From Roseovarius faecimaris (lineage in GTDB: Bacteria; Pseudomonadota; Alphaproteobacteria; Rhodobacterales; Rhodobacteraceae), in NCBI RefSeq assembly GCF_009762325.1, contig NZ_CP034348.1:254501-318500 (forward strand): 64,000 nt of DNA, read 5' to 3'. The position numbers were made by a program, and so were the translations under genes. Positions 25,868 through 33,585 of this stretch are shown one piece after another. The notes beneath the pieces were generated by a model. The model had not been told where the DNA came from. It worked only from the letters and a program-made list of their open reading frames with translations, and searched no databases. Within the stretch, counting starts at the first letter, position 1; each line of letters opens with the position of its first letter.

Positions 25868-26629
25868 TCACTCGGTCTGAAACGCCCCGCCCGCATCGAC
25901 CATGCCGCCCAGGTCCGCCGGGGCGATGGCGCTGACAAAGGCGGTGATCGCCTGCAACTCGTCAAGCGTCACTTCGATCGGCGCGATCGGCGACGGCAGG
26001 TTCTCCGGAAACGGGTCGGTCACTCCGGGGATCTGGGTGAAGGCCGGGTGCGGCTTCAACAGATAGAACCCCTCGAACCGCGCCAGCCAGTCGGGGAAGG
26101 TCCGCATCAGGGCAAAACTGGGGGTCGAGCCGATGGCGCTCATCCGGTTCTTCTCGCCCACCACATGACACCGCCCGCATTGCCGCAGGCTCACCTCCTC
26201 GCCCAGCACCGCATCGCCGGTCAGCACCACCTCCGTGACCACCTCCTCCACCGCGACATCCGCCGAGAACAGCGCCACGCCTTCGGGGGCAAAGCCCTCC
26301 ACCGTGCGCTTGCCCACATCCGAGGTCAGCCAGTCCGCAAAGGTCTGCGCATCCGCATCCTCTCCATGACTGAGATGCCAGATCACCTCGCCTTGCCGGA
26401 ACACCGCCATCCCTTGCGTGCCCAGCGTCGCCTCCGCCGCGTCCTCGGCAAGGGTGATCCGGATTCCGGTCTTGAGCGAGAAACGCGGCAGAATGTGCTT
26501 GAGCAGACCGGTCTCGACCAGCGCCTCAGGCACGGCCAGAGTCAGCGCCTTGTCCTGTGCGGTGGCGATCCCCGGCAGGGCAAAGACCAGCATCGCCGCG
26601 ATGACCTTCAGTTTTCTCCACATTTTCAT
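25868..26629 (-). CDS. TupA-like domain fused to cytochrome c
   Basis: A 253-residue exported protein (signal MKMWRKLKVIAAMLVFALPGIA). Residues 27-125 resemble a shortened tungstate-binding TupA: LTLAVPEALVETGLLKHILPRF parallels AVTTSFHNSGLSDVLLPAI, and FADWLTSDVGKRTVEGF with GVALF parallels LEGWLTSETARTLINEY with EALF of the tupA protein in this window. The middle part of TupA is missing. A cytochrome c heme motif CGRCH follows at 151-155, and the C-terminal ~100 residues look like a cytochrome c tail. It is divergent from the DUF6494 gene. It may be a periplasmic electron carrier with an oxyanion-sensing or vestigial domain. The domain reading is mine, from direct comparison. Confidence 0.7.
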   Translation of the reverse strand: MKMWRKLKVIAAMLVFALPGIATAQDKALTLAVPEALVETGLLKHILPRFSLKTGIRITLAEDAAEATLGTQGMAVFRQGEVIWHLSHGEDADAQTFADWLTSDVGKRTVEGFAPEGVALFSADVAVEEVVTEVVLTGDAVLGEEVSLRQCGRCHVVGEKNRMSAIGSTPSFALMRTFPDWLARFEGFYLLKPHPAFTQIPGVTDPFPENLPSPIAPIEVTLDELQAITAFVSAIAPADLGGMVDAGGAFQTE

Positions 26630-26720
26630 CGCCGCCCTCGCCTTGCTCAGGTTGCATTGGAGCGTAAGGGCGCTAAGGTCCGGGCGTCAACGATGAATGA
26701 CAACCAACAGGGAGCCGACC

Positions 26721-26912
26721 ATGAGCGACGATTTCAACATGTCGATGCGTAAATTTCTCAAGCAGGTGGGCGTGACCTCGCAGCAGGCCATCGAAGAGGC
26801 CCTGCGCGATGCGGGCGATACCTCCGGCAAGACCTATCAGGCGAAAGTCGTCCTGACGGTGGACGGGCTCGATCTTGAGCATACCGTCACCGGCACGCTG
26901 AGCGGGTCGTAA
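26721..26912 (+). CDS. DUF6494 family small protein
   Basis: A 63-residue cytoplasmic protein, MSDDFNMSMRKFLKQVGVTS then QQAIEEALRDAG and a C-terminal strand region (VVLTVDGLDLEHTVTGTL). Start ATG at 26721 follows CAGGGAG. It abuts the mrp gene with no spacer (stop 26912, start 26913), so the two are coupled. The family is conserved in alphaproteobacteria; function is unknown. Its constant position next to mrp and DUF6505 suggests a part in Fe-S or cofactor assembly. Confidence 0.82.
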   Translation: MSDDFNMSMRKFLKQVGVTSQQAIEEALRDAGDTSGKTYQAKVVLTVDGLDLEHTVTGTLSGS

Positions 26913-27965
26913 ATGGCGCTCTCTCGGGAGGAGGTGCTGGCCTGCCTGAAGGAGGTCAAAGACCCTTCGGGCACGGATATGGTAAGCGCCGGTCTGGTCC
27001 GCGCGCTCAATGTCGAGGGCGCGGCGGTGCGCTTCGTGATGGAGGTGGCCCGGCCCGAGCCCTACATGGCCGTCAAGGACGAGGCCGAAGCCAAGCTCAG
27101 GGCGCTGGGGGCGGAAACCGTCGCCATTGTCATGACCGCCCATTCCGACAAGGCCCCGCCGGATCTCAAGCCACAGAAAAAGGCCGAACCGAAGGGCCCC
27201 GAGAAGATCCCCGGCGTCGACCGCATCATCGCCATCGCGTCGGGCAAGGGCGGGGTGGGCAAATCCACCGTCTCGGCCAATCTCGCCTGCGCTCTGGCCG
27301 CCGAAGGCCGCCGCGTGGGCCTTCTGGATGCCGATGTCTATGGCCCCTCGCAGCCGCGCATGCTGGGCGTCTCGGGCCGCCCGCAAAGCCCCGATGGCAA
27401 GATCATCCTGCCGCTCCGGAACTACGGCGTCACGATGATGTCGATCGGGCTGATGACAAACGACGATCAGGCCGTTGTCTGGCGCGGGCCGATGCTGATG
27501 GGCGCGTTGCAACAGATGATGATGCAGGTGCAATGGGGGGCTCTGGACGTGCTGCTTGTGGACCTGCCGCCCGGCACCGGCGATGTGCAGATGACGCTGG
27601 CGCAAAAGGCCGAGGTCACCGGGGCGATCATCGTCTCCACCCCCCAGGACGTGGCCCTTCTGGACGCGCGCAAGGGGATCGACATGTTCAAGCAACTGGG
27701 TACGCCCATTGTCGGCATGATCGAGAACATGAGCACGCATATCTGCTCGGCCTGCGGCCATGAGGAGCACGTCTTCGGCCATGGCGGCGTGGCAGCAGAG
27801 GCCGAAAAGCTGGGCGTCCCGCTTCTGGCCGAGATCCCGCTGCATCTCGATATCCGCCTCGCGGCCGATGGGGGCGCGCCGATTGTCGTGTCCAAACCCG
27901 ACAGCGCCCAGGCGCAGGGTTTCCGGCAGGTGGCGCGCAAGCTGATCGAGGCAGGCAAGGCATGA
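26913..27965 (+). CDS. mrp: Mrp/NBP35-family Fe-S carrier ATPase
   Basis: A 350-residue P-loop ATPase of the Mrp/ApbC family, which binds a [4Fe-4S] cluster and passes it to apo-proteins. It has an N-terminal MIP18-like domain (1-90), deviant Walker A SGKGGVGKSTVSAN (about 109-122), LLDADVYGPSQPRMLG, and the cluster-binding CSAC in MSTHICSACGHEE. The next gene overlaps its end by 4 bases. Placed beside formate dehydrogenase and polyferredoxin genes, it may be a dedicated cluster-loading protein; a second housekeeping copy elsewhere in the genome would support that. Confidence 0.92.
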   Translation: MALSREEVLACLKEVKDPSGTDMVSAGLVRALNVEGAAVRFVMEVARPEPYMAVKDEAEAKLRALGAETVAIVMTAHSDKAPPDLKPQKKAEPKGPEKIPGVDRIIAIASGKGGVGKSTVSANLACALAAEGRRVGLLDADVYGPSQPRMLGVSGRPQSPDGKIILPLRNYGVTMMSIGLMTNDDQAVVWRGPMLMGALQQMMMQVQWGALDVLLVDLPPGTGDVQMTLAQKAEVTGAIIVSTPQDVALLDARKGIDMFKQLGTPIVGMIENMSTHICSACGHEEHVFGHGGVAAEAEKLGVPLLAEIPLHLDIRLAADGGAPIVVSKPDSAQAQGFRQVARKLIEAGKA

Positions 27966-28666
27966 GCGACCCCAGCTTCCCGCCGCTTTTCTCCGGCCAG
28001 CCCGTCGAAGGGGCGATCGACCCCTTTGACAAAGCGCTGGCCGAGGCCGCCCGCGGCTGCGAAGCGGGGCTCGTGGTCTACAATCTCGGGGCCAATAGCT
28101 TGCGCGCGGCCATCGTCTTTGCGCCCGAGCAACCGCTCGAAGACGCCATCATCGTCCTGCCGGTCTGTGCCGTGGGGTTCCAGAACGCGCTGGGTGCGCT
28201 GGCCCCGCCCGAAGTGGCGGTGCATCTGGAATGGTCCGGCGGCCTGCGTGTCAACGGCGCGTCTTGCGGGCGCCTGCGCGTGGCGGCGTCGGACAGGGAT
28301 CCAAAGGCCGAACCGAACTGGATCGTGATCGGCCTCGACCTGCCGCTCTGGCCCGAAAACGACGACCCGGGCAGCACGCCTGATGTCACCTCGCTCTATG
28401 CCGAGGGCTGCTCGGAGGTCGAACCGGCCCGCCTGCTGGAGGCCTGGGTCAAGCACACGCTCGTGGGCCTCAACCGCTGGAGCGACGACGGCGTCGCCCC
28501 GCTGCACCGCGAATGGCGCGGCCTCGCGCATGACATGGGCGAGACGGTGGAGGTGGCAGGCCACAAGGGCATCTTCATGGGCGTCGATGAACGCTTCGGC
28601 ATGCTCCTGCGCGATGACGACACCACCCATCTGATCCCGCTCACATATCTTCTGGAGGACGGCTGA
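27962..28666 (+). CDS. biotin/lipoate ligase-like protein, DUF4444
   Basis: A 234-residue protein with a biotin-protein-ligase-like catalytic fold in the first ~170 residues and a small C-terminal DUF4444 domain (MGETVEVAGHKGIFMGVDER, then THLIPLTYLLED). The usual ligase loop GRGR-x-G-R is not seen; instead the corresponding stretch reads GLRVNGASCGRLRV, so it may not be an active biotin ligase. It overlaps mrp by four bases and is followed 4 bases later by the DUF6505 gene. Function unknown; an attachment or lipoylation-like role in cofactor assembly is speculation. Confidence 0.8.
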   Translation: MSDPSFPPLFSGQPVEGAIDPFDKALAEAARGCEAGLVVYNLGANSLRAAIVFAPEQPLEDAIIVLPVCAVGFQNALGALAPPEVAVHLEWSGGLRVNGASCGRLRVAASDRDPKAEPNWIVIGLDLPLWPENDDPGSTPDVTSLYAEGCSEVEPARLLEAWVKHTLVGLNRWSDDGVAPLHREWRGLAHDMGETVEVAGHKGIFMGVDERFGMLLRDDDTTHLIPLTYLLEDG

Positions 28667-28669
28667 GCC

Positions 28670-29149
28670 ATGAAACTCGCCCGCGCGATCCATTTCGACG
28701 AAAGCGACATGAACGTCTATCACTCGCCCGCCCGCACCGGCGAATGGTGCATTTCCGGCGGGTTCGAGTTTTCCGACTGGACCGAGGACGACCTCGTCGG
28801 CAAGGCGCGGCAGGCTTTCTCAAACGGCTGGCTCGGGGTGGAAACCTTCGGGCGCACCACCTTTGTCGCCGTGACACAGATCGAACCGTCCGAGCTGGAA
28901 ACGCTGACCGACATGCTCGCCCGGCATTTCGTTACCCTCTATGGCGCGCCCTCGATAGAGGCCGCCCGTCCCGTTGCCGCCGAGGAGCTGCGCCATATGG
29001 CCGAGCTCTGCGACGAGCACGACCCCAACACCGTGATGACCGTCGCCCGCGAGCTGACCGACGCGGGCGTGCGCGAAGCCTACCGCCTGATCGAACAGCG
29101 CGAGGCAGGGCTTGAACAATTCGCCATTCACGGCTCACTCGACGACTGA
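28670..29149 (+). CDS. DUF6505 family protein
   Basis: A 159-residue cytoplasmic protein, starting MKLARAIHFDESDMNVYHSP and containing GEWCISGGFEFSDWTEDDLV and RQAFSNGWLGVETFGRTTFV. The fold is mixed alpha/beta by composition, with no membrane segment. It completes the DUF6494-mrp-DUF4444-DUF6505 set, which is tightly packed and surely one operon. No known function. Conserved aromatic and Cys residues near residue 27 could be of interest in a metal-cofactor pathway. Confidence 0.82.
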   Translation: MKLARAIHFDESDMNVYHSPARTGEWCISGGFEFSDWTEDDLVGKARQAFSNGWLGVETFGRTTFVAVTQIEPSELETLTDMLARHFVTLYGAPSIEAARPVAAEELRHMAELCDEHDPNTVMTVARELTDAGVREAYRLIEQREAGLEQFAIHGSLDD

Positions 29150-29173
29150 GCCGCCCCTGAAGGAGACCCCCGC

Positions 29174-29896
29174 ATGCATATCCTTGTGTTGCAACATGAA
29201 CGTGTCGAACATCCCGCCGTGTTCCGGCAGTTTCTGGCCGAAGACGGCCACAGCTACGACGCCATCGAACTTGACGAAGGCGAAGCGCTGCCCGACAGCA
29301 TGGACGGCTATGACGCGCTCTGGGTCATGGGCGGGCCGATGGATACCTGGCAGGAGGACATCCATCCCTGGCTGAAGGATGAAAAAGAGTTCATCCGCTC
29401 GGCGGTCGCGGAACAGGGCGTGCCCTATCTGGGCTTCTGCCTGGGCCATCAGCTTCTGGCCGAGGCGCTGGGCGGCTCGGTCGGCCCGTCCGAGACGCCC
29501 GAGATCGGCGTGCTGGAGGTGCAACTGACCGAGGCAGGGGCTGCGGGCGTGTTCTTCGACGGGCTGCCGGAACGGTTCGAATGCCTGCAATGGCATTCTG
29601 CAGAGGTGAAAACCCTGCCCGAGGGCGCCGAGATTCTGGCCACCTCACCCGATTGCGCCGTGCAGGCGATGCGCTGGCAGACCCGCGCCTATTCCATGCA
29701 GTTCCATATCGAGATCGAGGCCGACACGGTGCACGCCTGGAACAACATACCGGAATACGCGGGCGCTCTGGACAAGGCCATCGGGGCTGACAAGGTCGCC
29801 GCACTCGACGCGGCCTGTGCCGCGCGCATGAAGACGTTCAACGATATGGCCGAACGGCTCTATATCAACTGGCTTCAGGCAACATCGCGCAGGTGA
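29174..29896 (+). CDS. class I glutamine amidotransferase-like protein
   Basis: A 240-residue stand-alone class I glutamine amidotransferase domain. The catalytic triad is visible: Cys89 in GFCLGHQLL, His178 and Glu180 in QFHIEIE. The oxyanion strand is MGGPMDTW (52-59). Such proteins hydrolyse glutamine or gamma-glutamyl amides; the stand-alone members near polyamine or methylamine genes often cleave gamma-glutamyl substrates, which may matter given the gamma-glutamyl-type genes after 31000. It may be cotranscribed with DUF6505, 24 bases upstream. The paired palindrome follows directly after the stop. Confidence 0.85.
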   Translation: MHILVLQHERVEHPAVFRQFLAEDGHSYDAIELDEGEALPDSMDGYDALWVMGGPMDTWQEDIHPWLKDEKEFIRSAVAEQGVPYLGFCLGHQLLAEALGGSVGPSETPEIGVLEVQLTEAGAAGVFFDGLPERFECLQWHSAEVKTLPEGAEILATSPDCAVQAMRWQTRAYSMQFHIEIEADTVHAWNNIPEYAGALDKAIGADKVAALDAACAARMKTFNDMAERLYINWLQATSRR

Positions 29897-29897
29897 A

Positions 29898-29950
29898 AAG
29901 ATTATTCGTACGAATAATCTTAGTATAAGAAAATTCGTACGAATTTTCTC
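29898..29950. repeat. paired palindrome, CGTACG type (copy 2)
   Basis: Two perfect palindromes sit in the 52-base gap between convergent genes: arms AAGATTATTCGT / ACGAATAATCTT (29898-29921) and AGAAAATTCGT / ACGAATTTTCT (29928-29949). The second overlaps the stop codon of the GntR gene. Likely a bidirectional terminator. Same two-unit layout as at 37842. Confidence 0.8.
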
Positions 29951-30635
29951 AGGTCTCCGACGCACGGGTCAGCGACAGACGCGCCGTTTCCAGGTGTTCC
30001 TTCATGATATTCGCGGCCCGCTCCGGCTCGCGGGTGCGGATCGCGTTCAGGATCTGGCGGTGCTGGGCATTATAGGTGTTGATGGTCTGCTCATCGAGCG
30101 TCAGGTGCCGCATTCGGGTCCAGTCATCCTGGCCGCGCACATCTCCGATCCGGTCGATGATCCAGATCAAGAGCCCGTTGCGCGTGGAGTTGACCAGGGC
30201 ATGATGAAAGGCCGTATCGGCCTCGGAAAACCCCATCGGGTCTTCCACGCTCGCTTCCATCCGCGTGCACAGCTCTTCCATCACGTCAAAATCGGTGCGC
30301 CGCCCGTGCAGCACCGCCAGCCGACAGATATGCGGCTCCAGCGCAAAGCGCGTGTCCATCAGCTCCAGCGGCGTCGCATTCTCGATCGCCGATGACGGCG
30401 GGGTCTCGGGCTTGTGCGCCACATAGGTGCCGCTGCCCGGGCGAATGTCCACATACCCCTCTTCCGCCAGCCGGTTCAGCGCCTTGCGCACCGTCCCCCT
30501 TGCCGCGCCATAGGATTCGGCCAGAAGCCGCTCCGGTGGCAGGCGATCATGCAACTGCATGTTCCCCTTGGAAATTTCCCGCCGGATCAGCGCGGCGATG
30601 TCAGCGGCCCCCAGTTTGGGGTCAGTGTCAGGCAT
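29949..30635 (-). CDS. FadR-subfamily GntR regulator
   Basis: A 228-residue regulator with an N-terminal winged helix (IAALIRREISKGNMQLHDRLPPE, LAESYGAARGTVRKALNRLAEEGYVDI) and an all-helical FadR-type ligand domain (FCD) with the metal-binding pattern D..H in ADTAFHHALV and later histidines. The ATG at 30635 is preceded by AAGGGAG; a longer TTG-started form from 30662 is less likely. It is divergent from the glnT-like operon across a 443-base region and is a good candidate to control it. Confidence 0.87.
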   Translation of the reverse strand: MPDTDPKLGAADIAALIRREISKGNMQLHDRLPPERLLAESYGAARGTVRKALNRLAEEGYVDIRPGSGTYVAHKPETPPSSAIENATPLELMDTRFALEPHICRLAVLHGRRTDFDVMEELCTRMEASVEDPMGFSEADTAFHHALVNSTRNGLLIWIIDRIGDVRGQDDWTRMRHLTLDEQTINTYNAQHRQILNAIRTREPERAANIMKEHLETARLSLTRASET

Positions 30636-31078
30636 GCCGCGCTCCCTTCGAATGTGGACCAAATATAAACCAATAATGCGCTAACGCAGAAATTTTCAAG
30701 CACATTGGATCAAAAGCGGTTGACTTTTGGCGCGTCTCCGGGAAATCCTTTCCCCAACGACACCCACCCAGCATGAAGATTCGGTCTTTCATGCGTGATA
30801 CGGCAGGAAAACACGTCGAAATGCTGCAAGCTGATCCCAGAAACCATCCAGTCATGATGTCAGGTATACAACCTGACCATGCATCTGGAAAGGTTTGGTT
30901 CAGCTTTTCTAGACCAATTCTGACCAACCCGTGCAGCACCCTGCACGCCTCGTTTCCCCCCGACCCGGCGAAGTTGCTCCTCGCCACCCCGGGGCAATAC
31001 CGCATGCGGAGCATTTAATCTCAACAGCCGCGAAGGGGCTTAAGACCCTAGACGGCAAAACGATCAGGGAGAGTAAAA
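30636..31078. promoter_or_regulatory. 443-base control region between GntR and glnT-like genes
   Basis: This region holds no convincing gene. It contains a perfect 7-5-7 inverted repeat (30859-30877, listed separately) and an AT-rich stretch ending near 30680 close to the GntR start, with a repeated TTGGT on the minus strand. The plus-strand leader before the TTG start is about 200 bases from the inverted repeat, long enough for a structured 5' UTR. No riboswitch that I recognise. Confidence 0.45.
30859..30877. promoter_or_regulatory. candidate GntR operator
   Basis: GTCAGGTATACAACCTGAC is a perfect inverted repeat with 7-base arms and a 5-base centre, the size expected for a GntR/FadR dimer site. 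It lies between the GntR gene and the glnT-like operon, about 220 bases before the latter. Confidence 0.5.
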
Positions 31079-32554
31079 TTGGCTACAGATCTTGAGAAGT
31101 TTGTCGAAGCGCCGGGACGCGCCGAGAAGATCAAGCAGGTCCGCGAGATGATCGATGCGAAAGGCATCGAATATCTCTACCTGCAATTCGTCTCGGTCAC
31201 CGGCAAGATCATGGGCAAGGGCATCCCGGCGGATCACTGGGAAAGCGTCGCGATGAAGGGCTTCCAGCTCGTTTATGGCGCGACCGTTAACCTCTTTACC
31301 GACCGCGCCGGCAACTACCTGGGCTACGGCCCCGAGGCCGCCGAGCTGGTCGGCATCCCCGAGCCCGAGACCTTCATGCAGCTGCCCTGGGCACCGCAGA
31401 TCGGCCGCTTCTACTGCACGCTCTTCCGCAACCGCGAGGAAAAGGAAAATCCGGGTGGCTACCTGACGTCCGATTGCCGCGGCAACCTGCGCCGCATGCA
31501 CGAGGATTTCAAAGCCAAGCACGGCCGCTCCCTGCGCATCGGCACCGAGCCAGAGATGATGTGGCTCAAGTTCGACGAGAACGGCAAGCCGAAAGACGGC
31601 TATTCCAAACCGTACTGCTACCATATCGACCAGTTCGAATCGCTGCGTCCGGTCTCCATGCAGGTGATCAAATACGCCCGCATGATGGGCCTCGACATGA
31701 TCCAGGGCGACCACGAGGATGCGCCCGGCCAGCTTGAGCTGAACTGGATGTTCGATGACGTGCTGCGCAATGCCGACCGTCTGACCACCTACCGTCAGAT
31801 CTGTGCCCAGGTGGCGCGTGAAAACGGCATTTTCGCCTGCTTCATGACCAAGCCCTTCATGGGTGTGTCGGCCTCGGGCTGCCACCACAACATGTCGCTC
31901 TGGCGTGGGGGTGAGGATCAGTTCGTCAAATGCGGCAACAACCCCGATGACCTGCCCGGCATGCGCGAGAACTACATGTATGTCAAAGGCGGCGAGAACA
32001 CCTTCATGCCCGACGATGACGATCCGCAAATGCCCGGCAAGGAAGGGCTCGAGGCGATCGGCGGCGTGGTTCACCACCTCCAGGCGCTCACCGCCGTGGG
32101 CTGCTCGACGGTCAACTCCTACCGCCGCCTGTGGGATACGGGCTTCTGGGCACCGGTCTTTGCCGACTGGGGCTTCCAGAACCGCACCACCGGTCTGCGC
32201 GTCTCGGCTCCGGGCCGGTTCGAATACCGCTCGGTGGACAGCATGGTGAACCCCTACCTGATGGGCACCACCCTGCTGGCGGCCATGGATGACGGCATCG
32301 ACAACCAGCTCGATCCGGGCGAACCCGAAGAGCGCAACATCTACGAGGCCATCAAGGCCGGCAAGCAGGTCAAGAAACTGCCGATGTCCCTGGGCGAGGC
32401 GCTCGAATTCCTGGAAAACAGCGAAGTCGTGCAACGCGGCATGCCGGGCGAGATGTACCGCCTGTTCCACGAGTACAAATACGACGAGTACGCGCGGTTC
32501 ATGTCCACCGTCACCGATTGGGACAACGACACCTACATGGAATGTCTGCCCTGA
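31079..32554 (+). CDS. glnT: type III glutamine synthetase / gamma-glutamylmethylamide synthetase-like
   Basis: A 491-residue ligase of the glutamine synthetase superfamily (GlnT branch). Visible motifs: GTEPEMMWLK, GDHEDAPGQLELNW (metal and glutamate sites), CFMTKPFMGVSASGCHHNMSLW (ATP) and SVNS-like TVNSYRRLWD followed by NRTTGLR. It makes a gamma-glutamyl amide from glutamate, ATP and ammonia or methylamine. The gene starts with TTG at 31079, 6 bases after AGGGAGAG; the next in-frame ATG is far inside the conserved region. Followed by glxB-glxC-glxD, as expected if its product feeds the amidotransferase. GlnT and GmaS cannot be told apart by eye. Confidence 0.82.
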   Translation: MATDLEKFVEAPGRAEKIKQVREMIDAKGIEYLYLQFVSVTGKIMGKGIPADHWESVAMKGFQLVYGATVNLFTDRAGNYLGYGPEAAELVGIPEPETFMQLPWAPQIGRFYCTLFRNREEKENPGGYLTSDCRGNLRRMHEDFKAKHGRSLRIGTEPEMMWLKFDENGKPKDGYSKPYCYHIDQFESLRPVSMQVIKYARMMGLDMIQGDHEDAPGQLELNWMFDDVLRNADRLTTYRQICAQVARENGIFACFMTKPFMGVSASGCHHNMSLWRGGEDQFVKCGNNPDDLPGMRENYMYVKGGENTFMPDDDDPQMPGKEGLEAIGGVVHHLQALTAVGCSTVNSYRRLWDTGFWAPVFADWGFQNRTTGLRVSAPGRFEYRSVDSMVNPYLMGTTLLAAMDDGIDNQLDPGEPEERNIYEAIKAGKQVKKLPMSLGEALEFLENSEVVQRGMPGEMYRLFHEYKYDEYARFMSTVTDWDNDTYMECLP

Positions 32555-32569
32555 GGCATTCCGTTCCCT

Positions 32570-32598
32570 GGCGGCGGGTGTCTCTTCCACCCGCCGCC
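32570..32598 (+). terminator. strong hairpin between glnT-like gene and glxB
   Basis: GGCGGCGGGTG and CACCCGCCGCC form a perfect 11-bp stem with a 7-base loop, 16 bases after the stop codon. Only GATTT follows, so it may stabilise the upstream mRNA or give partial termination rather than a full stop. Confidence 0.55.
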
Positions 32599-32649
32599 GA
32601 TTTGAAAATGAACAACTGAACCTGAAACCCTGAAGGAGGCGCTTTCGAC

Positions 32650-33585
32650 ATGTGCGGAATTGCTGGATTGATTCACAAGGGCAAGAGCTCATCGGTCGGG
32701 TCTGAAATGACCGCGATGCTGCAGGCGCTCAAACACCGGGGGCCGGACAGCACGGGTTATGCTGTCTATGGCACCCCCACCGAAGGCGACTATATCATGC
32801 GCCTTAAAGTGGCCGAAGCCGAGGACATGGAAAAGGGCCGCGGCATTCACCAGGTCATCAAGGACCGGATCGCCGCGGTCGAGGAAATCCTCGCCGAGCA
32901 TGGCGCCAAGATCAAATCGAAGGACGCGCCCCGCGAATATTCGCTGCGCTACGTGATCACCCATTCCGGTGACACCGGCGAGATGGCCGCGCATATCGAG
33001 GAAACCGAAGGCGTTGAGATCCTCTCGATGGGCAACGGCCTTGAGCTGATCAAGGACCTGGGCGACGCCTCCGTGGTGTCCGCCGCTTACGGGCTGAACG
33101 ACTTCCAGGGCACGCACGCCATCGGCCACACCCGCATGGCGACCGAATCGGACGTCGACATCAAGTCGGCCCACCCCTACTGGGCCTTCCCCTATAACGA
33201 CGTCAGCGTCGTGCATAACGGCCAGATCACCAACTACTGGATCATGCGCCGCGAGATGGAGCGCAAGGGCCACCGGTTCATGTCGAACTGTGACTCCGAG
33301 CTTCTGGCGGTCTACACCGCGCATAACCTCGCCAATGGCGTCAGCCTTGAGGAAAGCCTGCGCCGCTCCATTCAGGAGATCGACGGGGTGTTCACCTATC
33401 TGGTGGCCACCAAGGATCAGCTCGGCATGGCCAAGGACACGATGGCCGCCAAGCCACTCGTGCTCTACGAAAGCGACGACCTGATCGCCATGGCCTCCGA
33501 AGAGGTGGCGATCCGCGCGATCCTTCCCCAGGAAATCGACACATATGACCCTTACGACGAGGAGGTCCGGGTATGGCAAGCCTGA
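32650..33585 (+). CDS. glxB: class II glutamine amidotransferase, GlxB/MgsA type
   Basis: A 311-residue N-terminal-nucleophile amidotransferase: Cys2 directly after Met in MCGIAGLIHKGK becomes the catalytic residue, and the rest carries GxNG-type loops such as ATESDVDIKSAHPYWAFPYN and SNCDSELLAVY. It corresponds to the first domain of large glutamate synthase, made as a separate protein. It releases ammonia or methylamine from the gamma-glutamyl amide for the partner FMN subunit. AAGGAGG precedes the start, and it overlaps glxC by 13 bases. Confidence 0.88.
   Translation: MCGIAGLIHKGKSSSVGSEMTAMLQALKHRGPDSTGYAVYGTPTEGDYIMRLKVAEAEDMEKGRGIHQVIKDRIAAVEEILAEHGAKIKSKDAPREYSLRYVITHSGDTGEMAAHIEETEGVEILSMGNGLELIKDLGDASVVSAAYGLNDFQGTHAIGHTRMATESDVDIKSAHPYWAFPYNDVSVVHNGQITNYWIMRREMERKGHRFMSNCDSELLAVYTAHNLANGVSLEESLRRSIQEIDGVFTYLVATKDQLGMAKDTMAAKPLVLYESDDLIAMASEEVAIRAILPQEIDTYDPYDEEVRVWQA

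Noticed and set aside
30628..31014. Possible small genes on either strand of the 30636-31078 gap
   Set aside because: No ribosome-binding site, atypical composition and conflict with the operator and promoter region.
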